A stretch of DNA of 46,745 nucleotides, taken from NCBI GenBank assembly GCA_903879715.1, contig CAIRMR010000178.1, positions 1-46,745 on the forward strand, in the 5' to 3' direction. This DNA is from an uncultured Bacteroidales bacterium. GTDB taxonomy: Bacteria > Bacteroidota > Bacteroidia > Bacteroidales > UBA4417. The translations under genes and the position numbers were made by a program. Every line of letters starts with the position of its first letter. Positions within the stretch are counted from its first letter, which is position 1. A model generated the notes under the pieces. That model worked only from the letters and a program-made list of their open reading frames with translations. It had not been told where the DNA came from and made no database searches. Shown one piece after another: positions 10,901-18,622 of this stretch.

Positions 10901-12001
10901 GCCCTTGAACCCGGCGACTTACTTATAACATCTTATGGTCTATTACAATCGGAAGAGACGGCTTTTGCGCAAACAAGCTTTGCCACCATTGTACTCGACG
11001 AAGCTCATTCAATAAAGAATTACACCACAAAAACCTCCAGGGCGGCCATGCAATTGCAGGGTCAGTTTCGTATGATACTTACCGGAACTCCGGTTCAAAA
11101 CCACCTGGGTGAAATCTGGAATTTGTTTAACTTCATAAACCCCGGTTTACTGGGATCACTTTCGCATTTTACCGATACCTATATTAAATTTGGCAACGAT
11201 CACACCCGTAAACATCTTAAAAAGTTAATCGCGCCATTCATCCTTCGGAGGACAAAATCTGCGGTACTTGATGAATTACCGGCCAAAACGGAAATTATAC
11301 GAAAAGTAGAACTCAGCACTGAAGAAATGGCGTTTTACGAAGCGCTGCGGCGAAAGGCAATAGATGCTTTAGAAAACGATGACAGCGCACAAGGGACTAA
11401 ACACCTGAAAGCCCTTGCTGAAATTACCCGGCTACGCCTTGCTTGTTGCAACCCGGCATTAGTAAATCCTGAGCTCAATATCAGCTCCGCCAAACTATCG
11501 GCTTTCCTCGAAATTGTTGCCGAATTGATTGAAAATAAACACAAAGCTTTGGTTTTTAGCCAGTTTGTGACTCATCTGGCGCTTGTACGCAAAGCCCTCG
11601 ATGAAATTGGGATCACGTACCAATATCTGGATGGCTCCTGCTCCATGAGCGATCGTGAGAAAAGCGTGAAAAAGTTCCAGGCAGGTGAGGGCGATTTGTT
11701 TCTTATCAGCCTGAAAGCCGGTGGATTAGGATTAAACCTTACCGCCGCGGATTTTGTAATTCACCTCGACCCCTGGTGGAACCCGGCCGTTGAAGACCAG
11801 GCTTCGGACCGGGCACACCGTATCGGTCAAATCCGGCCGGTTACTATTTATCGCTTGGTAGCCGAAAATACTATTGAAGAAAAGATAATCCACCTGCACA
11901 ACACCAAGCGTGATCTTGCCGATACTTTGCTTGAAGGCACCGATCAATCTGCCAAATTATCGGTGGCAGAGCTGGTATCGCTTATTAAGGACAGGGATTA
12001 A
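7940..12001 (+). CDS. SNF2-family DEAD/DEAH-box helicase-like ATPase
   Basis: A 1353-residue protein. The last 450 or so residues form a SNF2/Rad54-type ATPase: RPYQEEGFRWL (about 897), Walker A DDMGLGKT (about 924), DEAH box (about 1019), LTGTPVQN, and the second lobe with VFSQF (about 1203), SLKAGGLGLNLT (about 1257) and DRAHRIGQ (about 1290). Such proteins translocate on double-stranded DNA and remodel protein-DNA complexes; the bacterial members are mostly uncharacterised. The first 890 residues are not recognisable to me. I see no SWIM-type Cys/His cluster, nuclease motif or methylase beside it, so a defence role is not supported. It is probably monocistronic or co-transcribed with the VOC gene 51 bp downstream. 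Confidence 0.88.
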   Translation: MNFNQIDYYNSLSDSEQFVLNIAALIADDITVYYFPADSLRRKKISNKLVEIFLEDACNNGLFIKSLKEGGYSVSPEFLIYIFPQLKSYTVEWEYVNDRYRYFYYGTSYIRNLRDFLHCLLFNQVKYPETEFKFRNSGFAQLSYSMTGILDYVPYKESLSMMDISIVSQLLENKIQKCISELEPLAPMYKYIEDFKTKVSPENAIKLPSVSVNQNFHLGNLYEALAANTFEVTSHTIPALSHLFQGELKLALAYFERSLKSQRSFVRGSQLPIVPHDAFYYLIALLSIAPEESAPVFQKIHIALQKKTCSSSDVIYMPVLNYAVNDKKSLSQSQKLLYENILADSQDYLGMISFMVLYLVENVPDGKFITRAFQLTQKAWINGYRLLAYEAAFILKQWNNDTETNALFEKIAGYFDFQPALSHISRQEDWEKSLNVFLSMGAGNGNAKGKDEQGKFRVVYFVNFKRHFLQPVLQSRTAKGTWSTGRNIALKTLYAGKVEGMTEQDFRLSKHIKHSNGYYDDEYSIPFDAIKILVGHPYVFLDGTTDLPVELIASQPVLQVTKTPKGFTLATDITDSSEQFIIEKETNTRYKIYDLSTQQQKVIEAIRQQKITVPESGKEKLMQVLGNFSTQFTVHSDLSVSDHAKVKRVTADPRIRVQLLPMGDGLKAELFAKPFGNYPPYCKPGKGGKTLIASEKGEQLQVTRDLITEAEYANQLMVKIQALETLDISSDLIAFGDPLDSLHLLDILRAHQDICVVEWPEGERFKIRGTVNFGNLALKIKTQTNWFELQGELKVDEDTVITLQQLLQLTEKGHTRFIELKQGEFLALSERLKKQLDELRTFSTTGKDGLRINKFASVALVDFFDDVANLKSDKSWKDFQYRLDLVQNAETQIPSTLQAELRPYQEEGFRWLSHLSEWEAGACLADDMGLGKTIQALAILLHRAHTGPALVISPVSVIPNWISETAKFAPTLKIKTLTSVNREQTLKALEPGDLLITSYGLLQSEETAFAQTSFATIVLDEAHSIKNYTTKTSRAAMQLQGQFRMILTGTPVQNHLGEIWNLFNFINPGLLGSLSHFTDTYIKFGNDHTRKHLKKLIAPFILRRTKSAVLDELPAKTEIIRKVELSTEEMAFYEALRRKAIDALENDDSAQGTKHLKALAEITRLRLACCNPALVNPELNISSAKLSAFLEIVAELIENKHKALVFSQFVTHLALVRKALDEIGITYQYLDGSCSMSDREKSVKKFQAGEGDLFLISLKAGGLGLNLTAADFVIHLDPWWNPAVEDQASDRAHRIGQIRPVTIYRLVAENTIEEKIIHLHNTKRDLADTLLEGTDQSAKLSVAELVSLIKDRD

Positions 12002-12052
12002 TCTTTTTCAATATTCTAAAACATAGAGATAATTGTCTGATTAACAGAATAT

Positions 12053-12442
12053 ATGAATCAAACTATCGCACATATCGCCCTGCTTGTTAAAGATTACAAC
12101 GAGGCCATTGAATTTTATACCCGGAAAATCCATTTCACTCTTGTGGAAGATACCATTTTGAGCGAAACAAAACGTTGGGTACTGATAGCACCACCCGGAT
12201 CATCCGCATGTTGTCTGCTACTTGCGAAAGCTGACAATGAAGAACAAAAAAGCAGGATTGGCAACCAAACCGGCGGAAGGGTGTTCCTGTTTCTGAATAC
12301 GGATAATTTTGAAAGAGACTATCAGAATTTGCTGGATAAAAAAGTAACTATTGTGCGTCAACCCGTTAAAGAAACCTACGGAACCGTAGCCGTATTTGCT
12401 GATTTATACGGCAACCTCTGGGATTTGATCGAACCGGCATAA
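12053..12442 (+). CDS. VOC-superfamily (glyoxalase/bleomycin-resistance-like) protein
   Basis: A 129-residue cytoplasmic protein with the paired beta-alpha-beta-beta-beta layout of the vicinal oxygen chelate superfamily. The first half starts QTIAHIALLVKDYNEAIEFY and the second ends VFADLYGNLWDLIEPA, where the final E is the usual metal-ligand position. Length is typical for a single-chain VOC protein. Members range from glyoxalases to antibiotic-binding proteins, and the substrate cannot be assigned. It lies 51 bp after the SNF2 gene on the same strand and may share its transcript. Confidence 0.85.
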   Translation: MNQTIAHIALLVKDYNEAIEFYTRKIHFTLVEDTILSETKRWVLIAPPGSSACCLLLAKADNEEQKSRIGNQTGGRVFLFLNTDNFERDYQNLLDKKVTIVRQPVKETYGTVAVFADLYGNLWDLIEPA

Positions 12443-12464
12443 AAAAAAGGAGCCGAAGCTCCTT
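12441..12464 (-). terminator. rho-independent terminator of the NmrA-like gene
   Basis: Read on the minus strand, a 7-bp stem AAGGAGC/GCTCCTT is capped by a TTCG loop closed by C-G, a very stable tetraloop, and followed by an unbroken run of T. It lies about 20 bases past the stop codon of the oxidoreductase gene. Its A-run abuts the stop of the convergent VOC gene. Confidence 0.85.
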
Positions 12465-12485
12465 CTCTCAATCTGTTTTCTCTGG

Positions 12486-13376
12486 TTATTGCTGTGCGTA
12501 TGCTGCAGCAAACACAGGTGCAAATGCGTCAAATGTTGTTTTTCCAAATGTTGCAGAACGGCTGCTGTTGTATTCTGCAGCCATTTCGCCACTTCGCATA
12601 GCAGCGCCCATTTCGGCATAGTTTTTAGCAACATCGGGCGGTAAACCATTTTGGAGCATTCCTCCAACAGTATCCTCATCAGTGAAATTTATCCATTTCA
12701 AATCAGGTTTGCCTATTGCTTTCCCTAATATTGACGCAATTTCATCTGTAGTTTTCTCATCACTGGCAATATACCGCACACTTTTACCCGTGAACAAAAG
12801 ATTTGACAGTTCATCGGCGGCCACATCAGCTATATCAGCAGGATTTGCCAAAACCAGTTTTGCACCTTCTCCGTAATTACCTCCTATTATACCCATATGT
12901 TTTATCATTCCCAGGTTGGCGAAGAAATTGTAATAGAAAAACCCGGGACGAAGGTGTTTTACATTCACACCTTCAAGCGCATTTAAAGCCTGTTCAACAT
13001 AATACAAACCGCTTACTGGTCCGCAACCATCAGGCATATGAGCGCCCATGCTGCTAAGGTTTACAACATTTTTAACACCTGCCGCGGCAATTGCCTGAGC
13101 GTAAATTTTACCAATACCGGCAATGTGCTGTTTCCAGTCGCTTGCGCTGAATGTTGGCGGAACCATGGTGTAAACCGCATCGGCGCCTTTAAAAGTGTTG
13201 GTTACAAATGCCAGATCACTGACTGATCCGATTGCAGCCGAAGCTCCGAGAGCTTCAATTTCTGATTTCCTGTCGGCATTGCTGCTGATAACGGTAACAT
13301 CATGTTTTGCGGCGGTTAGCTTTTCTACAAGCGGTCTGCTGATATGTCCTAAAGAACCTGTGATTATAATTTTCAT
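12486..13376 (-). CDS. NmrA-like NAD(P)-binding oxidoreductase
   Basis: A 296-residue protein of the atypical short-chain dehydrogenase class (NmrA / NAD(P)H:quinone-oxidoreductase-like). The N-terminus MKIIITGSLGHISRPLVEKL carries a glycine-rich Rossmann motif, although the usual GxxGxxG is slightly changed (TGSLGHIS). NLSSMGAH and HLRPGFFYYN occur at the positions expected for this family. No YxxxK catalytic pair is evident, as is usual for NmrA-like members. It diverges from the HxlR regulator at 13457. Enzymes of this type paired with HxlR regulators are often induced by electrophiles or quinones, which is an inference here. Confidence 0.85.
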   Translation of the reverse strand: MKIIITGSLGHISRPLVEKLTAAKHDVTVISSNADRKSEIEALGASAAIGSVSDLAFVTNTFKGADAVYTMVPPTFSASDWKQHIAGIGKIYAQAIAAAGVKNVVNLSSMGAHMPDGCGPVSGLYYVEQALNALEGVNVKHLRPGFFYYNFFANLGMIKHMGIIGGNYGEGAKLVLANPADIADVAADELSNLLFTGKSVRYIASDEKTTDEIASILGKAIGKPDLKWINFTDEDTVGGMLQNGLPPDVAKNYAEMGAAMRSGEMAAEYNSSRSATFGKTTFDAFAPVFAAAYAQQ

Positions 13377-13381
13377 GTTTT

Positions 13382-13435
13382 TTTGTTTTTATTTAACGGA
13401 ACAAAGGTATATTTGCACTTACTTTTATACAAGTA
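13382..13435. promoter_or_regulatory. overlapping divergent promoters with HxlR operator candidate
   Basis: The 80-bp gap between the divergent oxidoreductase and HxlR genes holds two face-to-face promoters. On the minus strand, TTG (13430-13432) lies 20 bases before TACCTTTG (13402-13409). On the plus strand, TTTG (13382-13385) lies 22 bases before TATATTTG (13408-13415). The two -7 boxes overlap by two bases. An inverted repeat, TACTT (13420-13424), six bases, AAGTA (13431-13435), covers the minus-strand promoter spacer and the plus-strand start region. HxlR proteins commonly bind short inverted repeats of this kind in the divergent promoter. Confidence 0.6.
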
Positions 13436-13456
13436 CTTACCCCAAAGTGTGTACAA

Positions 13457-13852
13457 ATGACCAAGATCAAAGAAGCGTCAACCAACCAGGATAACCGTAA
13501 AAATGCGCTTACCCAATGTCCCGTTACATATACACTTGAGAAGATAGGTGGCCGCTGGAAACCGATAATTATATACAATTTACTCAGTGGTACCAAGCGT
13601 TACAGTGAACTCAGAAAATTGATTCCAGCCATTACAGAGAAGATGCTGATCCAGCACCTGAAGCAGCTCGAAGCCGATAACCTGGTTCAGCGAAAAGCCA
13701 AACCGGTTATTCCGCCATTCGTAGAGTACAGTTTAACCGATTCCGGAAAAGAACTGCGCCAGGTGCTTGATGCTATGGTTGGCTGGGCGCTTAAAAACAG
13801 GGAAGTTACATCGGTTCCCCTAAGCCCGGTGATGGAGGAGCAGTTGCAGTAA
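13457..13852 (+). CDS. HxlR-family transcriptional regulator
   Basis: A 131-residue winged-helix regulator of the HxlR/MarR-like class. Family hallmarks are CPVTYTLEKIGGRWKPIIIY (Cys about 22), LSGTKRYSELRKLIPAITEKMLIQHLKQLEADNLVQR (recognition helix and wing) and PPFVEYSLTDSGKEL. The conserved N-terminal cysteine of the family is the redox or electrophile sensor in characterised members such as HypR and YodB. It is transcribed away from the NmrA-like oxidoreductase and most likely controls that gene and itself. Confidence 0.93.
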   Translation: MTKIKEASTNQDNRKNALTQCPVTYTLEKIGGRWKPIIIYNLLSGTKRYSELRKLIPAITEKMLIQHLKQLEADNLVQRKAKPVIPPFVEYSLTDSGKELRQVLDAMVGWALKNREVTSVPLSPVMEEQLQ

Positions 13853-13975
13853 GTAAGAGTAGTGAGTAAAAAATATTTTGGGATTTTGCAGTTACGGTTT
13901 GTTTCTCCTCTCTCCATATCTCCCACTCTCCCCCTCAACTCGTCAGCTTATATCGCCTCATTAAACTCAAGAATC

Positions 13976-14356
13976 TCACCCCGCCATTCCCATAAACATT
14001 CCGCCAAAATAAGGAATCAGCCAGATCAGCCAAACAATCAGGCTGTACCGGTGAAAGCCAACGCGGGTTTTCTCATCACCTTTCCTGACCACGTAGGTTG
14101 CCCAGATGGCGTGAGCCAGCATAAGCCATAGAGCGATCTGGCCGGTAAGTGTATGCAATTCCAACAAGTTAAATGGCTCAGCTGCAAGTGTGCTCATTGC
14201 ATAGGTTCCGGAAACATCGAAAGAAAAACCAATCCAGAATGCGGCTACATGCCAGGCTTTGAGGTATCGCGCAAAGCGCTCAGCCCAAACACCTATTGAA
14301 TAAAACACCAATGCCAGGGTAATCAGTATTGTTGAAATTAATAGGGTTGGTGTCAT
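13976..14356 (-). CDS. HsmA-like (TIGR03987) four-helix membrane protein
   Basis: A 126-residue protein with four predicted membrane helices (about 4-22, 38-58, 72-92 and 103-121). The pattern WHVAAFWIGFSFDVSGTYAM with HTLTGQIALWLMLAHAIWATY, rich in Trp and His, matches the small TIGR03987/HsmA family as I remember it. Function is not established; conserved histidines suggest haem or metal contact but this is inference. It stands alone on the minus strand, downstream of and convergent with the HxlR gene. The gap between them (13853-13975) carries a pyrimidine-rich CTCC-type low-complexity tract at about 13911-13940. Confidence 0.7.
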   Translation of the reverse strand: MTPTLLISTILITLALVFYSIGVWAERFARYLKAWHVAAFWIGFSFDVSGTYAMSTLAAEPFNLLELHTLTGQIALWLMLAHAIWATYVVRKGDEKTRVGFHRYSLIVWLIWLIPYFGGMFMGMAG

Positions 14357-14473
14357 AAAAGAGATTTTTTTAATCAGAATACAGCATGGTAAACAGAGCT
14401 AAATAGTCAACAGGATTTTAAGCCCAACGCTAATTCTATAAACTTTTATCCCTATCCCACTAGAAAAGAGCAT

Positions 14474-15190
14474 TTATTGATTTATAAATTGCTCAAACCT
14501 CCACTCGCTCAACTGTTTAAACTTGTTCATTATGTGCGTTGTAGCCCGGTTATGAATGGCTTGCCAGGTTTTATTAATGATATTTAGTTTTGACAGGGTT
14601 TTATTCCCATAGAAATTAAACCCAACCATCATAAACAGTTGCGCCATTTCTTTCTCCCCGCGCTCTGGAATAGAGGACCGGACATACATTAAGAAATAAC
14701 CGATCGGGTAACCTCCGCTACATTTATATAAAAGAAAGCGGGCATTATCAAAATCAAAAGGATCGGGTGTTTTTTGAATTTTTATAGCGTTTAAATTGAA
14801 TAAATGGAACAGCTGTAGCCCGGCTAATCCTTTTTTATTAGTAAACGGATCCGAGGGCCAGCCGAACAGGTTGACTTTGATTTCATCAAGTTTGTCCTCC
14901 TTGAGCGTAACCTTTGCGATATGGTTCGGCCAGCAACTAGAGTCGCCATTCCATTTCAGTAATTCATCAAACACGAAACTTACGGGAGTCTCTATTCCAA
15001 TCCGGTGGATATTCAGCACCCTGAAAGTATCAACTCCAATGCCTGTACGTTGGAGAATATTCTTGCTGTAAAACGCCCTTTCTTCATCCGAGTGAAACCT
15101 GATACCTGTCTCAACTTCGGGCTTATCCAGAAAGAACAGGCGGATATCCGAAAATATTCCGGTACTTTTTGGAGGAGGTAGTTTCAACAT
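14474..15190 (-). CDS. uncharacterised protein, possible degenerate family member
   Basis: A 238-residue soluble protein that I do not recognise. It has no signal peptide or membrane segment. It is mixed alpha/beta with Trp and Phe through the middle (FDELLKWNGDSSCW, VNLFGWPSDPF) and a basic C-terminal helix ending EWRFEQFINQ. It is a clean ORF with normal codon use for the window, so it is likely a real gene. It stands alone, divergent from the galactokinase operon, with a 353-bp gap between them. Nothing around it suggests a role. Confidence 0.6.
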   Translation of the reverse strand: MLKLPPPKSTGIFSDIRLFFLDKPEVETGIRFHSDEERAFYSKNILQRTGIGVDTFRVLNIHRIGIETPVSFVFDELLKWNGDSSCWPNHIAKVTLKEDKLDEIKVNLFGWPSDPFTNKKGLAGLQLFHLFNLNAIKIQKTPDPFDFDNARFLLYKCSGGYPIGYFLMYVRSSIPERGEKEMAQLFMMVGFNFYGNKTLSKLNIINKTWQAIHNRATTHIMNKFKQLSEWRFEQFINQ

Positions 15191-15444
15191 ATTTTTGGCC
15201 GTTTGTAATTAAATAATTAAGGTTTTTAAAACAGTACAGGAAACAGAAATTAGGCATTCCTATTGGTAAAAGTAACAAATTAACAACCTCCAATACAAGC
15301 AAAAATCTGTTAGTGGAAATTATTTGTAATATTCTGTAGGCTGTAAAAAAATGATTTAAAAACAGACGTTCATACGCCAGACTTTGTTATACCGGTAGAA
15401 TATTATCTGATCTCTATTGTTTGTCTGGCAATAGAATCAAATGA

Positions 15445-15477
15445 TTGAGTTATGAATCAACTCAAATTGTATCTTTG
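15445..15477 (+). promoter_or_regulatory. galK promoter with inverted-repeat operator candidate
   Basis: TTG (15445-15447) lies 22 bases before a perfect -7 box TATCTTTG (15470-15477), 66 bases before the galactokinase start. A perfect 7-bp inverted repeat, TTGAGTT (15445-15451), ATGAATC, AACTCAA (15459-15465), starts at the -33 element and fills the spacer. A repressor bound there would block the promoter. The rest of 15191-15543 shows nothing else clear. Confidence 0.6.
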
Positions 15478-15543
15478 TTACAGAATAAACCTAAAGTCTG
15501 AGATAAAACATTAACTTCAACAGAAAAACCATAAAGCTGAACA

Positions 15544-16827
15544 ATGGAAAATAGTACAACTTTGCTTGAAAGAATTAATGAAGGCAACAACAAAACCCTC
15601 AAAACCCTTTATGGCGGAGATACTGATGTTTTACAAATACAAGCTCTTCGCTATACCGCATTATTAAATAAGTTTCAGGAAACTTACCATGCTGATGAAG
15701 CTGATGTTTTCAGTTCGCCGGGCCGCTCCGAAATTGGTGGCAACCATACCGACCACAACCATGGCCGGGTGCTTGCCGGTGCTGTTAACCTCGACAATGT
15801 TGCCGCAGCAGCAAAGAACAACTCCGATAAGATTCTAATTTTGTCGGTAGATTATCCTCCTTTTGAGGTGGATCTCTCCCAGCTAAATCCTGATATAAGC
15901 GAATACTATACTTCTGCATCCCTGGTTCGTGGAATATGTTCACGCATGAAAGAACTGGGATTTGCAATCGGAGGTTTTAACGCGGTAATTGATGGAGGAG
16001 TCCCGAAAGGTTCAGGATTAAGTTCATCTGCTTCGTTTGAAGTGTTGATCGGAACGATCCTGAGTGAACTGTTCAACGAAGGAAAACTTGATCCCATAAC
16101 CAATGCCATTATCGGGCAATACGCCGAAAATAATTTCTTCGGAAAACCATGTGGCCTGATGGATCAGACGGCCTGTGCGGTAGGTGGTTTTATCACTATC
16201 GATTTCAAAACTCCGGCAAATCCAATCGTTAAAAAAGTAAATTTCGACTTTACAAAAACCGGTTTTGCATTGGTAATTACGGATACCGGTGGAAATCATG
16301 CGGATTTAAATGATGAGTATGCTTCCCTCCCTGTCGAAATGAAATCGGTTGCCAAAGTATTTGACGCAAAGGTTCTTCGCGAAGTAACCCTCGAACAGAT
16401 TGTGGATGCCATTCCTGAACTGCGTGAAAAAACCGGCGACAGGGCGATTTTACGGGCATATCATTTCCAGGGCGACAATGCCAGGGTGGTGAAGCAGGTG
16501 GACGCTCTTGAACAAAATGATTTTCCTGCATTTCTGCAACTGGTAATTGAGTCGGGCTACAGTTCTTTTATGTATAACCAGAATATTTTCCCGGTCAATA
16601 ATGTCAAAGAGCAGGGTGTTTCGCTGGCACTGGCATTGAGCGAAATGGTGCTTAAAGGCCACGGAGCATGGCGTGTGCATGGCGGAGGTTTTGCCGGGAC
16701 CATACAGGCTTTTGTTCCTCAAAATTTGCTGGCGAAATATATTTCAACTCTCGAACATGTATTTGGCAAAGGATCATGCAAAAAGTTATTTATCCGAAAC
16801 ACAGGCTCCACGAAAGTAGAATTGTAA
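15544..16827 (+). CDS. galK: galactokinase
   Basis: A 427-residue GHMP kinase that would phosphorylate galactose to galactose-1-phosphate, the first step of the Leloir pathway. The sugar-binding signature is SPGRSEIGGNHTDHNHG (about residues 57-73). It differs from the usual GEHTDYN/GG form at several places but keeps the core R, G, HTD. The ATP-binding GHMP motif is PKGSGLSSSASFE (about 153-165). A C-terminal motif GAWRVHGGGFAGT (about 375-387) is also present. It is about 45 residues longer than Escherichia coli GalK. It heads an operon that once held a sodium/sugar symporter, now a remnant at 16831. Confidence 0.88.
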   Translation: MENSTTLLERINEGNNKTLKTLYGGDTDVLQIQALRYTALLNKFQETYHADEADVFSSPGRSEIGGNHTDHNHGRVLAGAVNLDNVAAAAKNNSDKILILSVDYPPFEVDLSQLNPDISEYYTSASLVRGICSRMKELGFAIGGFNAVIDGGVPKGSGLSSSASFEVLIGTILSELFNEGKLDPITNAIIGQYAENNFFGKPCGLMDQTACAVGGFITIDFKTPANPIVKKVNFDFTKTGFALVITDTGGNHADLNDEYASLPVEMKSVAKVFDAKVLREVTLEQIVDAIPELREKTGDRAILRAYHFQGDNARVVKQVDALEQNDFPAFLQLVIESGYSSFMYNQNIFPVNNVKEQGVSLALALSEMVLKGHGAWRVHGGGFAGTIQAFVPQNLLAKYISTLEHVFGKGSCKKLFIRNTGSTKVEL

Positions 16828-16830
16828 AAT

Positions 16831-17034
16831 TGACCCGAGTTGACTCTTGTTCTCACCGTAATTCTTTCGCTTACCACAAAGCAGTTAAAATCGGACAAAG
16901 AACTAACCGGCCTGGTGTATTCGCTTACACCAAAAATGAAAGACGAGCCTGGAATTCCGTGGTACGATAAACCTGTCGTAATGGCTGTGATCATTGGTGC
17001 AATTAGTATAATAATAACAATAATTATCTGGTAG
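16831..17034 (+). pseudogene. C-terminal remnant of a sodium/sugar (SSS-family) symporter
   Basis: Starting three bases after the galK stop, a TGA is followed by an open stretch of about 67 codons with no good start codon (only TTG at 16840). It has a hydrophobic helix, a hydrophilic stretch and a terminal hydrophobic helix ending IIIW. The motif ELTGLVYSLTPKMKDEPGIPWYDKP and the final single helix look like the extreme C-terminus of SGLT/vSGLT-type sodium/solute symporters, which end after helix 14. Such a symporter next to galactokinase and the small membrane protein below is a recurrent arrangement as I recall it. About 500 codons are therefore missing, most simply through deletion. A functional 60-residue peptide cannot be excluded. 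Confidence 0.65.
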
Positions 17035-17045
17035 GAGGTTTAATT

Positions 17046-17252
17046 ATGGATATGGATATTCGGATTCCCATTGGACTGCTGTTTGCAATCCTCGGTTTTA
17101 TATTTGTCGCTTTCGGGCTCTTTACTATGAACGATACTGAATTGTACGCGCGTTACCTGGGCAGGTATATTAATCTGTGGACCGGTTTGGCTATGATGGT
17201 GTTTGGTGGGCTAATGCTGTTTTTCTCGCTGAGAAAGAAGAAAACAGTCTGA
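17046..17252 (+). CDS. small two-helix membrane protein of the gal operon
   Basis: A 68-residue protein with two membrane helices (about 7-27 and 43-61) joined by MNDTELYARYLGRYINLW and a basic end RKKKTV. A strong Shine-Dalgarno-like AGGAGG (17035-17040) precedes the ATG, unusual in this phylum, where such sites are rare. I recall similar small proteins downstream of sodium/sugar symporters in Bacteroidota, so it is probably a symporter-associated subunit or accessory that outlived its symporter. Function is unknown. Confidence 0.65.
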   Translation: MDMDIRIPIGLLFAILGFIFVAFGLFTMNDTELYARYLGRYINLWTGLAMMVFGGLMLFFSLRKKKTV

Positions 17253-17343
17253 TTCAGAAAAAAACGCAGAAGTCCGCAAGTGAACGGGAAATAAACCTGT
17301 TTATACTTTTACTTCCTTTCGTGTACACTATGGCCTTCATTAA

Positions 17344-17375
17344 GAAAAGGATTCTAAACAGAATCCTTTTCTCTT
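17344..17375. terminator. bidirectional terminator between convergent genes
   Basis: A perfect 12-bp stem, GAAAAGGATTCT (17344-17355), loop AAAC, AGAATCCTTTTC (17360-17371), is followed on the plus strand by TCTTTT. It serves the gal operon on the plus strand and overlaps the stop codon of the minus-strand gene. Confidence 0.75.
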
Positions 17376-18025
17376 TTAAACTCTTCTATTTCGGCCAGGA
17401 AAACCATCGCGTTCTGTAATTTTTCGGCACCAAAGAATTTGTCAGTATGTTTCACCCAATTACCTGACTTATTTTTAAGCGAAAGCTTTCTGAACAGATA
17501 AATGGAAAGCCCGGTAAATATGGCGACAATTACAGCCTGTATTGTCCAAAAAACGAATCCTCCATGCTGCACGAGCTCTTCGGTATACCACCATGTGCAA
17601 TACAAGGGTGCTTGCAGCAGCAGTACGCGACCCACCTGGACATAAGATGTATACACCCTGGCCAGCTTGCGTTGAGTTTCAAGGATGCTGCCGGCTATGT
17701 TAATTGTGCTCAGAATTATGATATGCCGTAAATAAAGGACCACGGCAAAAACATTGAAAAGAATGATCAATCCAACCGAAATGGTAAAGTACGGATTATC
17801 CTTCGTATGGTAGACCAGGAAACTAAGGAACCAAACCCAGGCTACACCCATCAGCATTACAAAAATATGGCTCTTTTTAAAAGAGTTGATTTTTGATTCT
17901 GCCTTTATGGATTGAATATCTTTCAGTTGTTGGAAATTTACTTCCAGCAAGCGATCCAGTTTCCTGTCGTACGATTGCCATGCGTTTTTCAAATCCAGTT
18001 CGTTCATGATTTTATCCGTTAGCAA
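17354..18025 (-). CDS. membrane protein paired with ECF sigma factor (putative anti-sigma)
   Basis: A 223-residue protein with a soluble N-terminal region of about 48 residues (NELDLKNAWQSYDRKLDRLLEVNFQQL) and four membrane segments (about 50-70, 77-98, 123-145 and 155-177). It overlaps the end of the upstream sigma factor gene by 14 bases, so the two are translationally coupled. The order sigma factor then membrane protein, with a cytoplasmic N-terminal helix able to hold the sigma factor, suggests an anti-sigma role. It has no zinc-binding anti-sigma motif, so this is inferred from context. Confidence 0.7.
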   Translation of the reverse strand: MLTDKIMNELDLKNAWQSYDRKLDRLLEVNFQQLKDIQSIKAESKINSFKKSHIFVMLMGVAWVWFLSFLVYHTKDNPYFTISVGLIILFNVFAVVLYLRHIIILSTINIAGSILETQRKLARVYTSYVQVGRVLLLQAPLYCTWWYTEELVQHGGFVFWTIQAVIVAIFTGLSIYLFRKLSLKNKSGNWVKHTDKFFGAEKLQNAMVFLAEIEEFKREKDSV

Positions 18026-18515
18026 GTGAGAATTTTATTTTTAATTTTTCCTTTATACGTCCGATTTTGGTTGCAACATTTGTTTCGGTGATACCCAGCA
18101 CCTCCGCCATTTCCTTATGGGTTTTATTATCCAGGTACAGAAGCATTAATGCTTTATTCAATTCGTCCAGCTCATTAATAAACTGATAAAGCAACAGTAC
18201 ATTCTCTTCCAGTTCAGCAGATTCTTCGTCAACAACCAGCTCTATTATGTTATCTGTAAGTGGGGTTGCTGCATCTTTTTTTGCCTTCCGGTAAAAGGAT
18301 ATGGCCACATTTAGCGAAATCCGGTACATCCATGTTGAATGCTCATACTCATCGTTGTAGTTTCCGAACGATTTCCACAGCTGAATAATGATTTCCTGGA
18401 CAAGGTCGTTCCTGTTTTCACTGTTTTTACAATACGAATTCGCAATCTTATAGATTATTCCTTTGTGGGTGTTGATAACCGATAGAAACAATTCCGATTT
18501 ATCCGTTGGTTTCAT
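18012..18515 (-). CDS. ECF RNA polymerase sigma factor
   Basis: A 167-residue sigma-70 family protein with region 2 (NDLVQEIIIQLWKSFGNYNDEYEHSTW, about residues 34-61) and region 4 (THKEMAEVLGITETNVATKIGRIKEKLK, about 132-159). Region 1 and region 3 are absent, as in the extracytoplasmic-function group. It is translationally coupled to the membrane protein at 17354, which is likely its regulator. The regulon is unknown; autoregulation is likely for such pairs. Confidence 0.9.
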   Translation of the reverse strand: MKPTDKSELFLSVINTHKGIIYKIANSYCKNSENRNDLVQEIIIQLWKSFGNYNDEYEHSTWMYRISLNVAISFYRKAKKDAATPLTDNIIELVVDEESAELEENVLLLYQFINELDELNKALMLLYLDNKTHKEMAEVLGITETNVATKIGRIKEKLKIKFSLANG

Positions 18516-18622
18516 TTTGTGTTTCGTGTCGGTTATATATGTTTGATTGTAAAATTCGTGTTTTTGATTTCCTTCTCTTCATACAATTCAGGATCAGAAA
18601 ATCTCTGTTTCTTAATTATTCG

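Noticed and set aside
7940-12442. SNF2 helicase and VOC gene as a defence system
   Set aside because: No nuclease, methylase or other known defence partner; VOC protein is a generic neighbour.
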